DNA of 64,000 nucleotides from Streptomyces sp. NBC_00461 (GTDB lineage: Bacteria; Actinomycetota; Actinomycetes; Streptomycetales; Streptomycetaceae). The translations under genes and the position numbers were made by a program. Positions 57,198-64,000 of this stretch are shown one piece after another. Every line of letters begins with the position of its first letter. Position 1 is the first letter of the stretch. The notes beneath the pieces are model-generated. The model saw only the letters and a list, made by a program, of their open reading frames with translations. It was not told the origin of the DNA and ran no database searches. The stretch lies in assembly GCF_036013935.1 (NCBI RefSeq), contig NZ_CP107902.1, positions 4,125,001 through 4,189,000 of the forward strand. Direction: 5' to 3'.

Positions 57198-58120
57198 GCG
57201 CCCTCCTTGATGGTTGCGTACGTCGTCACGAGTTCCCGGATCCGGCCCGTGACCAGCTCCGGCGCCTCCACCGGGGTCATGTGGCCGAGCCCCGGCAGTT
57301 CGGTGCTGCCCACGCAGTTCGGCAGCGCGGCGACCAGCGCCCGCGCCTGCACGGGCGGCGTGAGCCGGTCGGCGGTCCCGACGACCACGACAGTCGGCAC
57401 CCTCAACTCCCGTACTCCATGGTCGAGATCGAGCAGATGGAGCACCTTCGACCAGGTGTGGCGCACCTTGCGGGGACACGCGTGCACGATCCGCGCGCAC
57501 GCCTCCACCATGTGCGGCGCCGAACCAGGCCCCATCGTCCCGTACTTGAGGATCCGCCGCGCGAGGGGCGTGACCGGCCCGAGCGGCGCCCGCACCCCGA
57601 GGATGTGCCTGGTCAGCCAGGTCCGCAGCCGACCGGGCCGGAGGGGGACGACCGTCGACTCGGCGACCAGCCGCGAGGAACCCGTGCTGCACAGCAGGAC
57701 GGCGACCGCGTGTTCCCGGAAGACGGCTCTGCCGGACGCCGCCATCACCGTCATGCCGCCCATGGAATGGCCGACGACCACGGCCTTCTCCCCGGGCGCC
57801 AGGGTCGCTTCCAGGACGGCTTCGAGGTCGTCCGCGAGCGCCTCCGTACTGCACGCCGGGCTCGCCGGACTGCGTCCGTGGCCGCGCTGGTCGTAGGCGA
57901 TGACGCGATGGTCGGCCGCGAGGTCCCGTATCTGCGCGGCCCAGAAGGCGGTGGAACAGGTCCAGCCGTGGGCGAGGACGACGGCGGGCGCGGCGCTGTT
58001 TTCGACGGGTCCGTGCACCTCCACGTGCAGACGGGCGCCGTCGGCCGATTCCGCGACGAGCTCACGGGCAGGGGCGGGCGGGGCGTACGGCCCGGAGGAA
58101 ACACTCATGAGCCGGCTCAC
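57194..58120 (-). CDS. Alpha/beta hydrolase (esterase/lipase type)
   Basis: 308 residues. Oxyanion-region LAHGWTCSTAFW, nucleophile elbow GHSMGG, catalytic Asp in VVVGTADRLTPP and His in LPGLGHMTPVE. In a BVMO operon it is expected to hydrolyse the ester product. GTG 58120 overlaps the monooxygenase stop by four bases; ATG 58108 is an alternative. Confidence 0.9.
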   Translation of the reverse strand: MSRLMSVSSGPYAPPAPARELVAESADGARLHVEVHGPVENSAAPAVVLAHGWTCSTAFWAAQIRDLAADHRVIAYDQRGHGRSPASPACSTEALADDLEAVLEATLAPGEKAVVVGHSMGGMTVMAASGRAVFREHAVAVLLCSTGSSRLVAESTVVPLRPGRLRTWLTRHILGVRAPLGPVTPLARRILKYGTMGPGSAPHMVEACARIVHACPRKVRHTWSKVLHLLDLDHGVRELRVPTVVVVGTADRLTPPVQARALVAALPNCVGSTELPGLGHMTPVEAPELVTGRIRELVTTYATIKEGA

Positions 58121-59649
58121 GCGTCCACCCCCACGCTCTTCGCACTCTCCCCGCTGTCCCCGCTGTCCCCGCTCTTGGCGGGAACGCGCAGGAGTTCGTA
58201 CTCCGTGAGATCCACCTGCCGGGTGGCCCGCCGGAACTCGGTCGTCGTACCGGGCCAGATGGTGGTGTTACGACCGCTCGCGTCGAGGTACCAGCTGGTG
58301 CAGCCGCCGGTGTTCCACACCGTCCGCTTCATGCGCTCCTGCACCCGCCGGTTCCAGGCGGCGACGGCACCGGGCCGGGCGTCGAGGGCGGCACGCCCCC
58401 CGAGAACCCCCAACTGCCGTACGAAATCCGCCATGTAGTTGAGCTGCGACTCGATCATCAGGATCATCGAGGAGTTCCCGAGCCCGGTGTTGGGCCCGAT
58501 GATGGTCATCCAGTTGGGGAACCCGGCCGCGGAGGCTCCGCGCAGGGCCTCCATCCCGCCCTTCCAGGCCTCGGCGAGAGTCCTGCCGTCGGCGCCCACG
58601 ACCCGGTCGGCGATCGGCATGTCGGTGACGTGGAATCCAGTACCGAAGATGATCGCGTCGACCTCGGCCTCCGTCCCGTCGGCGGCGACGACGGTCGAAC
58701 CGCGGATCTCGCTCAACCCGCTCGCCACGACGTCGACGTTCGGACGGGCGAGTGCCGGATAGTACGCACTGCTCAGCAGGATCCGCTTGCAGCCGATGCG
58801 GTAGTCGGGGGTGAGCTTGGCGCGCAGGGCCGGGTCCTTGATGGCCCGCGCCATGTTCCGCTTGGCCAACTGCTCGATGAAACCCAGCTCGTCGGGGTGC
58901 TTGGTGAACGCCTGGACCTGCAACTCCCGCATCCCCCACAGCAGTCCGCGCCGGACCCGCGAGGTGAACGGCAGCGCACGGTGCAGCGCCCGCTCCGCAC
59001 CGCTGATGGCGCGGTCCACGCGGGGCATGACCCAGGGCGGGGTGCGCTGGAAGAGGGTCAGCCGGGCGACGTCCGGCTGAATGCTGGGCACGATCTGGAT
59101 GGCGGAGGCGCCGGTTCCCACCATCGCGACGCGCTTGCCGCGCAGGTCGTGGTCATGGTCCCAGCGGGCGGAGTGGAAGACCTTGCCGGGGAAGGAGTCG
59201 AGCCCCGGGATCTCGGGGATCCTGGGGTCGGAGAGCGGCCCGGTGGCGGAGACGACGATGTCCGCGGACAGCCGCCCGCCGCTGGTCTCGATCTCCCAGC
59301 GCAGCTTCTCGCCGTCCCAGGTCATCATCTTCACTTCGGAGTTGAAGCGAAGGTGCGGCCGGAGGTGGAAGACGTCCGTGACGTGCTCCAGATAGGCCCG
59401 GATGTGCTGCTGGCCCGAGAAGGTGCGCGGCCAGTCGGGATTGGGCGCGAAGGAGAACGAGTACAGATGGGACGGCACATCGCAGGCACACCCCGGATAG
59501 CTGTTGTCCCGCCAGGTCCCGCCGACGCTGTCGGCCCGCTCCAGCACGACGAAGTCGGTGATCCCCTCGCGCCGCAGCCGCACGGCGGCCCCAAGCCCGC
59601 CGAACCCGGACCCGATCACCGCCACGCGTACATGTTCGTGCTCGGCCAT
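58117..59649 (-). CDS. Flavin-containing Baeyer-Villiger-type monooxygenase
   Basis: 510 residues. FAD site VIGSGFGGLGAAVRLRREGI (residues 11-30), the BVMO fingerprint FPGKVFHSARW at 153-163, the NADPH site VAMVGTGASAIQIVPS and a late ATGF-like FGTGFHVTD. It inserts oxygen next to a ketone using NADPH and O2. ATG 59649. The C-terminus carries a small SGDSGDSGES repeat. First gene of an operon with the hydrolase and SDR; divergent from a MerR regulator. Confidence 0.92.
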   Translation of the reverse strand: MAEHEHVRVAVIGSGFGGLGAAVRLRREGITDFVVLERADSVGGTWRDNSYPGCACDVPSHLYSFSFAPNPDWPRTFSGQQHIRAYLEHVTDVFHLRPHLRFNSEVKMMTWDGEKLRWEIETSGGRLSADIVVSATGPLSDPRIPEIPGLDSFPGKVFHSARWDHDHDLRGKRVAMVGTGASAIQIVPSIQPDVARLTLFQRTPPWVMPRVDRAISGAERALHRALPFTSRVRRGLLWGMRELQVQAFTKHPDELGFIEQLAKRNMARAIKDPALRAKLTPDYRIGCKRILLSSAYYPALARPNVDVVASGLSEIRGSTVVAADGTEAEVDAIIFGTGFHVTDMPIADRVVGADGRTLAEAWKGGMEALRGASAAGFPNWMTIIGPNTGLGNSSMILMIESQLNYMADFVRQLGVLGGRAALDARPGAVAAWNRRVQERMKRTVWNTGGCTSWYLDASGRNTTIWPGTTTEFRRATRQVDLTEYELLRVPAKSGDSGDSGESAKSVGVDA

Positions 59650-59755
59650 CCCGTAGCCTCCACGCCTCACTCTTCGGACTCTGCCAGTGAACACTGGCGC
59701 AATGGGGAGCGTAGAGCAGCTCCGTACCGATGGGTAGGGGTCGGAGGGAATGAAA

Positions 59756-59769
59756 GTTACCGGCGGTAC
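59756..59769. promoter_or_regulatory. Candidate MerR operator
   Basis: GTTACCGGCGGTAC contains the inverted repeat TACC-GGC-GGTA and lies 18 bases before the MerR start and 107 bases before the monooxygenase start. This position suits control of both genes. MerR sites usually sit inside a stretched promoter spacer. Confidence 0.5.
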
Positions 59770-59786
59770 AACATAGGCTGCGTCAC

Positions 59787-60449
59787 GTGGCAGGGGACGA
59801 CGGACGACGCGAGTACCGCATGGAGGAGCTGGCCGGGCTGGCCGGCATCACGGTGCGCACCCTGCGCTTCTACCGCGAACGCAAGCTGATCCCGCCGCCC
59901 CGCCGCGAGGGCCGCATCGCCTGGTACGACGATCACCACCTGGCCCGCCTGCGCACGATCGCGGCACTCCTGGAACGCGGCCACACCCTCACCGGCATCG
60001 CGGAACTGGCGGAGGCCCTCGACCACGGCCGCGACATGGCCGCCGTGCTCGGCGTCACCCCCACCGAGGAGGAGCCCGTCCGCCTCACCCCCGAGGAACT
60101 CGCCGCCCGCTTCGAGGGCGAGGTCACCCCGGACAACCTCGCGGCCGCGATGGAACTCGGCTACCTCGGCACCGACGGCGACGAGATCGTCCACATCAGC
60201 CGCCGCCTCCTGGACGTCTCCTCGGCCCTGGTACGCGAGGGCATCCCCCTCGCAGAGGTCCTCAAGGCAGGCGCCCGCGTCCGCGAACACGCCGACGCCC
60301 TGGCAGAGATGTTCGCCGAACTGGTCCTGCACTACGCCCACGAGGACGACCTCCAGCGCCTGCGTCCCCTGGCCCGGAGCGTGGTGGAGGCGGAGCTTTC
60401 GCTGGCGCTGGACCGGCGGTTGCGGAAGCCGGACCTGAGCACGGACTGA
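59787..60449 (+). CDS. MerR family transcriptional regulator
   Basis: 220 residues. The winged HTH is at 11-55 (MEELAGLAGITVRTLRFYRE, RKLIPPPRREGRIAWYDDHH), followed by a coiled-coil and effector domain with no cysteine metal-binding cluster, so it is likely a small-molecule rather than a metal sensor. GTG 59787 is kept because YRMEELAGLAG needs the preceding codons; ATG 59820 would truncate the HTH. Divergent from the monooxygenase operon and probably its activator. Confidence 0.88.
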   Translation: MAGDDGRREYRMEELAGLAGITVRTLRFYRERKLIPPPRREGRIAWYDDHHLARLRTIAALLERGHTLTGIAELAEALDHGRDMAAVLGVTPTEEEPVRLTPEELAARFEGEVTPDNLAAAMELGYLGTDGDEIVHISRRLLDVSSALVREGIPLAEVLKAGARVREHADALAEMFAELVLHYAHEDDLQRLRPLARSVVEAELSLALDRRLRKPDLSTD

Positions 60450-60462
60450 CGGAACGGCTCGC

Positions 60463-61266
60463 CTACAGGTCGTACACCACGGTCACCGGCGCATGGTCCG
60501 ACCACCGCTCGTCATGCGTGGCCGCCCGCTCGACGTAGGCCTTGACGGCCTTGGCGGCCAGTCCCGGCGTCGCGACGGCAAGGTCGATCCTCCAACCTGA
60601 ATCGTTGTCGAAGGCCCGCCCCCGATAAGACCACCAGGTGTACGGCCCCTCCACCTCCGGATGCAGCGCCCGTACGACATCGATGTAGCCGCCGTCCGCC
60701 GCGTCGAAGACCTGCCCCAGCCACTCCCGTTCCTCCGGCAGGAAGCCGGAGTTCTTCTGGTTGCCGCGCCAGTTCTTGAGGTCGGCCCGCTGGTGGGCGA
60801 TGTTCCAGTCGCCGCAGACGACCACCTCGCGCCCGTCGGCGGCGGCCCGTCGGCGCAGCGCCTTCAGATAGGTGAGGAACTCGTCCATGAAGCGGAGCTT
60901 CTCGTCCTGGCGCTCGGTGCCGACCTCGCCGGAGGGGAGATAGAGGGAGGCGACCGTGACGCCCGGCAGATCGACCTCGACGTACCGCCCGGCGGCGTCG
61001 AACTCGGCGGACCCGAAGCCGACCTGGACGCGGTCGGGTTCGCGGCGCGTGTAGAGGGAGACGCCGGCGCGGCCCTTGGCGGCGGCCGGCGCATGCACCA
61101 CGTGCCAGCCGTCGGGCGTGCGCACCTGCTCGGGCAGTTGCCCCGGCTCGGCGCGCACCTCCTGCAGGCAGAGCACATCGGCGGAGGTCCCGGCGAGCCA
61201 CTCCACGAAGCCCTTCTTCGCGGCGGCGCGCAGTCCATTGACGTTGACGGAGGTCACAGTGAGCAC
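60463..61266 (-). CDS. xth: Exodeoxyribonuclease III / AP endonuclease
   Basis: 267 residues of the exonuclease III/APE1 fold: VTSVNVNGLRAAAKKG at the N-terminus, LCLQEVRA with the metal Glu, VVCGDWNIAHQRADL with the catalytic Asp/Asn and SDHAPV with the catalytic His. Repairs abasic sites. GTG 61266. Convergent with the MerR gene (13-base gap). Confidence 0.95.
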   Translation of the reverse strand: MLTVTSVNVNGLRAAAKKGFVEWLAGTSADVLCLQEVRAEPGQLPEQVRTPDGWHVVHAPAAAKGRAGVSLYTRREPDRVQVGFGSAEFDAAGRYVEVDLPGVTVASLYLPSGEVGTERQDEKLRFMDEFLTYLKALRRRAAADGREVVVCGDWNIAHQRADLKNWRGNQKNSGFLPEEREWLGQVFDAADGGYIDVVRALHPEVEGPYTWWSYRGRAFDNDSGWRIDLAVATPGLAAKAVKAYVERAATHDERWSDHAPVTVVYDL

Positions 61267-61334
61267 GCGGGCACGATACCGGCACACTGGACGGAGCCCA
61301 GATTCCCGGTATGCATAGGTGTACGATCTTCGAC

Positions 61335-61820
61335 ATGAATATACGCCGCGTCGCTTTCGACCACCCGGACGCCGTGAAGCTGAACGACCAGGTCCAGGCC
61401 GAGTACCACGTGCGCTACGGCGACGGCGGAGACGCGACCTCCCTGGACCCGGCGGACTTCGAGCGGCCGAACGGCGTGTACCTCATCGTGTACGACGAGA
61501 ACGACAGCCCCGTCGCCACGGGCGGCTGGCGCGCCCAGGACACGAACGACGAGGGCAACCGCGACGGCGATGCCGAGGTCAAGCGGATGTACGTGGTGGA
61601 CGGCGCCCGCGGGCGCGGCCTCGCCCGGCGCATCCTGGCCGCTCTGGAGGAGGACGCCTCCGCGGCCGGCCGACTGCGGATGGTCCTGGAGACGGGCACG
61701 AAGCAGCCGGAGGCCATAGCCCTCTACACGTCCAGCGGTTACGAGCCGTGCGAGAAGTTCGGGTACTACCGGCACTACGAGGAAAGCCGGTGCTTCGCCA
61801 AGCAGCTTGGCGCCCGCTGA
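61335..61820 (+). CDS. GNAT family N-acetyltransferase
   Basis: 161 residues. The acetyl-CoA motif is in VKRMYVVDGARGRGLARRIL, followed by LETGTKQPEAIALYTSSGYE and a Cys-Glu-Lys-Phe-Gly-Tyr-Tyr C-terminus. ATG 61335 is chosen over 61311 by analogy with the family start; neither has a strong ribosome site. Divergent from xth across 68 bases; a terminator follows. Confidence 0.87.
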   Translation: MNIRRVAFDHPDAVKLNDQVQAEYHVRYGDGGDATSLDPADFERPNGVYLIVYDENDSPVATGGWRAQDTNDEGNRDGDAEVKRMYVVDGARGRGLARRILAALEEDASAAGRLRMVLETGTKQPEAIALYTSSGYEPCEKFGYYRHYEESRCFAKQLGAR

Positions 61821-61859
61821 CGGAACATCAACCGAAACCGTCGGCCGACCAAAAACAAA

Positions 61860-61893
61860 GATCCCGTCCGATCAACCGATCGGACGGGATCTC
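61860..61893 (+). terminator. Terminator after the GNAT gene
   Basis: AGATCCCGTCCGATC-AACC-GATCGGACGGGATCT is a perfect 15-bp stem with a four-base loop and a following CTTC run, 39 bases after the stop. It also faces the minus-strand tRNA-Ala. Confidence 0.85.
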
Positions 61894-61931
61894 TTCAACT
61901 CCCCCGAGTCTCCTCGGGATAGTTGTTGCGG

Positions 61932-62005
61932 TGGACCTGAGGGGATTCGAACCCCTGGCCCCCTCGATGCGAACGAGGTGCGCTACCGGACTGCGCCACA
62001 GGCCC
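61932..62005 (-). tRNA. tRNA-Ala (anticodon CGC)
   Basis: On the minus strand GGGCCTG...CAGGTCC form the acceptor stem (one G-U pair), the anticodon stem is CCTCG/CGAGG with loop TTCGCAT and anticodon CGC, reading GCG (Ala), and the T arm is AGGGG-TTCGAAT-CCCCT. The discriminator is A; the genome does not encode CCA. Confidence 0.95.
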
Positions 62006-62095
62006 TTGCAACGAGAGAAACTCTAGCACCCCGATCCGCGTGCTTGAAAATCCGTTCCGGCCCGGCCGAGGGCAGCGGCACAGGTGGGGCGGGGG

Positions 62096-63313
62096 CTACT
62101 CGTTGGCGGCCCGCGGCCGGTCGCCTTCCTCGTACTGATCGAACAGCGGTGTACGACCGCGCTCCCGCGCCCGCCGAGCGGAAGCCGCACGGCGGGCGTC
62201 ACAGCGCCCGTCGCCGTCCGCCCTCTCCTCCTCGGGGGCCGACTCGCCCGGCGCCGCGGCGTCCCGGTGCTCGGCGTCGGAGCCCGCCTGTGCCTCCTGG
62301 TCCCGGGCGACGGAACTCGACCGGGCCGAGCTCCACGCGTCGGGGGCCCCGAGGTCCACCTCCGCGGTGGCCCGCGGCGCGACCGGCGCGGTCACGTACG
62401 TCGGCAGCGGCACCGGCACCGGGTCCCAGCTGTCGCCGTGCCCTGGCCGTCGCTGCCGCTCGCGCTGCTGGTCGACCCACTCGGCGTGGTCGGTCTGCTC
62501 GACGAGGGCGCGGCGGTCGGCGGCGAGCGCGGACAGCCCGGGGTCGGTTTCCTGCTCTGGTCCCTCGTCCGGTTCGTCGGCGTCCACCTCGGCGGCGGCA
62601 GCGCGCCGGCGCGGCTGGCGCGAGCGCTCCCGGAGCCGCTGTGCGGCGGCCTCGGCGTGGCGCCGGTCCATCTGGTAGGCGAAACGGCGTCGCTCCTGGG
62701 AGCGCAGGTACGCGATGTAGCCGCTGAGCAGTACGGCGGGCACGCCGGGCGCCCAGAGGAACGCGAGCCCTCCGACCGCGGCGACGATCGCGCCGAGCGT
62801 GAACGCGATGAAGAGCATCACGGTGGTACGCCGACGGCGCGCGAGCACCTTGGTACGCCGGGCACGCGCTGCGGCCGCTTCCTCCGAGGGCGTGCGCCGG
62901 GGGGCGGGTGCCCGCTTCCGTACAGGCGCGGGGGCCGCTGCGGGCGCCGGTGCTTCCACCTGTTCACGTGCCGGTTTCGGATGTCCTGGCGCCTGCGCCG
63001 GTGCCTCCGCTCGCGCCTCGGCGCGTACCTGCGGGCGGGCCGGAGGCATGGCGAAGGCCCGGACGTCCACCGAGTCGGTGACGGCGTCCGGACGACGGGC
63101 GCTGGGCTCCTCCTCTTCGGTGGAGCGCGCCCGCAGGTCCTTGGCGTATCGGCGCTCCATGCCCGCCCGTCCGGACAGCAGCCGGATGGCGGTGCTGAAG
63201 CGTTCCGTCGGACGGGCCTCGTTCAGCTCGTCCTGCCTACGGAGCCACATCGGCACCAAGTAGGCGGCCCAGGCCCCGACAATGACTGCGTAGATGAGGC
63301 CGCTGCTGCTCAC
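62096..63313 (-). CDS. sepX: SepX/GlpR-like division membrane protein
   Basis: 405 residues. N-terminal helix (GLIYAVIVGAWAAYLVPMWL), a conserved cytoplasmic block (ELNEARPTERFSTAIRLLSG), a Pro/Ala/Glu linker, two close helices at about 160-200 (TVMLFIAFTLGAIVAAVGGL and the following one) and a long charged C-terminal domain. The N-terminus fits SepX of Streptomyces (GlpR, receptor for the gephyrin-like Glp in corynebacteria), needed for vegetative and sporulation septa. The RimJ-like gene upstream matches my memory of its usual neighbour. No stretch outside this block is conserved enough for more. Confidence 0.8.
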   Translation of the reverse strand: MSSSGLIYAVIVGAWAAYLVPMWLRRQDELNEARPTERFSTAIRLLSGRAGMERRYAKDLRARSTEEEEPSARRPDAVTDSVDVRAFAMPPARPQVRAEARAEAPAQAPGHPKPAREQVEAPAPAAAPAPVRKRAPAPRRTPSEEAAAARARRTKVLARRRRTTVMLFIAFTLGAIVAAVGGLAFLWAPGVPAVLLSGYIAYLRSQERRRFAYQMDRRHAEAAAQRLRERSRQPRRRAAAAEVDADEPDEGPEQETDPGLSALAADRRALVEQTDHAEWVDQQRERQRRPGHGDSWDPVPVPLPTYVTAPVAPRATAEVDLGAPDAWSSARSSSVARDQEAQAGSDAEHRDAAAPGESAPEEERADGDGRCDARRAASARRARERGRTPLFDQYEEGDRPRAANE

Positions 63314-63513
63314 GCCTCACACGGTAGAGGGGTTTGCGTGAGGCCATCTGCCAATTGAGCCGGTGTGTCGCACGATCTGGCTGATATTTCGAACTTTTTT
63401 TGTGACCGATGCGATCAGCAGCCCACCGAGGGCGTGAATTTAATGCCCCGAGGCGGTCGCCGCTCGATCAATTTCGAACATCTATTCAATTCTGCGAACG
63501 CGCCAAGGGGCGG
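63314..63513. other. AT-rich 200-base gap upstream of sepX
   Basis: No gene. It is markedly more AT-rich than its surroundings, includes a run of seven T's near 63394 and two copies of ATTTCGAAC (63386 and 63471, 85 bases apart). Likely the sepX promoter region; the copies could be operator half-sites. Confidence 0.5.
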
Positions 63514-64000
63514 CTATGCGGGATTCCCCCGCGTACGTGCCCGCTGCCAGCGGCTCAGCAGCCCGTCCGGCACCTCTTCCGCGGTCAGCGCGAAGACCAG
63601 GTGGTCGCGCCAGGCTCCGTCGATGTGGAGATAACGCGGCCTGAGACCCTCCTCGCGGAATCCGAGTTTCTCCACGACCCGGCGGCTGGGTCCGTTCTCG
63701 GGTCGAATGCAGACCTCGATGCGGTGCAGACCGACGGCCCGGAAACAGTGGTCCACGACGAGTGCCACGGCCGTCGGCATCACTCCGCGACCGGCCACCG
63801 ACTCGTCCACCCAGTAACCGATGTGGCCCGAGCACATCGAACCCCAGGTGATTCCCGCGACCGTCAACTGCCCGACCAGCCGCCCCTGGTACTCGATGAC
63901 GAACGGCAGCATCCGGCCGGAGTTGGCCTCGGACCGAAGGTGGCGGACCATCTGACGGTAGGTCGGCCGGTGCGCGATCGGCCCGCTCGGCGTGGGCGGC
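63514..64000 (-). CDS. RimJ/RimL-type GNAT acetyltransferase, partial
   Basis: The C-terminal 161 codons are present; the start lies beyond the right edge. GNAT landmarks: FVIEYQGRLVGQLTVAGITW, IGYWVDESVAGRGVMPTAVA with the acetyl-CoA loop, LHRIEVCIRPENGPSRRVVE and KLGFREEGLRPRYLHIDGAW, typical of RimJ-like N-alpha-acetyltransferases. The upstream codons (PSGPIAHRPTYRQMVRHL) are in the same frame and coherent. It sits before sepX in the same direction, as in other Streptomyces. Confidence 0.9.
   Translation of the reverse strand, partial: PPTPSGPIAHRPTYRQMVRHLRSEANSGRMLPFVIEYQGRLVGQLTVAGITWGSMCSGHIGYWVDESVAGRGVMPTAVALVVDHCFRAVGLHRIEVCIRPENGPSRRVVEKLGFREEGLRPRYLHIDGAWRDHLVFALTAEEVPDGLLSRWQRARTRGNPA

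Overview
The window is chromosomal DNA from a Streptomyces or a very close relative. It is high in G+C with strong third-position bias, many starts are GTG, genes overlap by 1 to 4 bases, and it carries lineage-typical genes: tamR/tam, an SsgA-like sporulation protein, a SepX/GlpR-like division protein, a class E sortase substrate, CsbD and DUF1876 proteins. From memory, the gene order matches the core region of the S. coelicolor chromosome running from glmU through galTEK, rpfB/rsmA/ispE, pmt and ssgE to sepX. No prophage, transposase, CRISPR array, replication origin or secondary-metabolite cluster was seen.

Layout. 1-6.4 kb: start of a sensor kinase, a decayed HTH gene beside tRNA-Gln, then glmU, prs, rplY and pth (UDP-GlcNAc, PRPP, ribosome, peptidyl-tRNA recycling), and a LAETG cell-wall protein. 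6.4-16 kb: PEP carboxylase, a delta-9 desaturase with its TetR regulator, the tamR/tam pair with a glyoxalase-like gene, a LuxR-type response regulator, a GNAT enzyme and an orphan sugar-binding lipoprotein set among gene relics. 16.8-22.3 kb: galTEK divergent from a sodium/sugar symporter with a small membrane partner. 22.3-27.1 kb: a response regulator with a degenerate receiver and two tandem membrane-anchored beta-propeller paralogs. 27.2-37 kb: rpfB-rsmA-ispE-ABC-F, tatD, a zinc-ribbon protein, rsmI and a protein O-mannosyltransferase. 37-42 kb: a two-gene cassette whose products share a short motif, two paralogous PBPs and ssgE. 42-45.6 kb: a nickel/cobalt ECF transporter preceded by a Nur-like box, running straight into ohrR, then ohr. 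45.7-52.4 kb: beta-lactamase-fold hydrolase, DUF1876, EamA exporter, YbaK, a frameshifted gene, an MMPL transporter and its TetR regulator. 52.5-60.4 kb: a tricorn-like S41 protease, a heptad-repeat protein, and a monooxygenase/hydrolase/SDR operon divergent from a MerR regulator. 60.4-64 kb: xth, GNAT, tRNA-Ala, sepX and a RimJ-like acetyltransferase running off the end.

Most of the window is conserved housekeeping and sporulation chromosome. The most interesting items are the motif-sharing pair at 37.1-38.0 kb, the Nur-like box with translational coupling of the metal transporter to ohrR, exact tandem TACG-N4-CGTA sites ahead of the desaturase, regular triple operators between tam and tamR, the alcohol-to-ester cleavage operon at 56.3-60.4 kb, and gene relics at 0.5 kb and 14.8-16.8 kb. 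Functions were assigned by reading motifs and from memory of the families; no searches were run.
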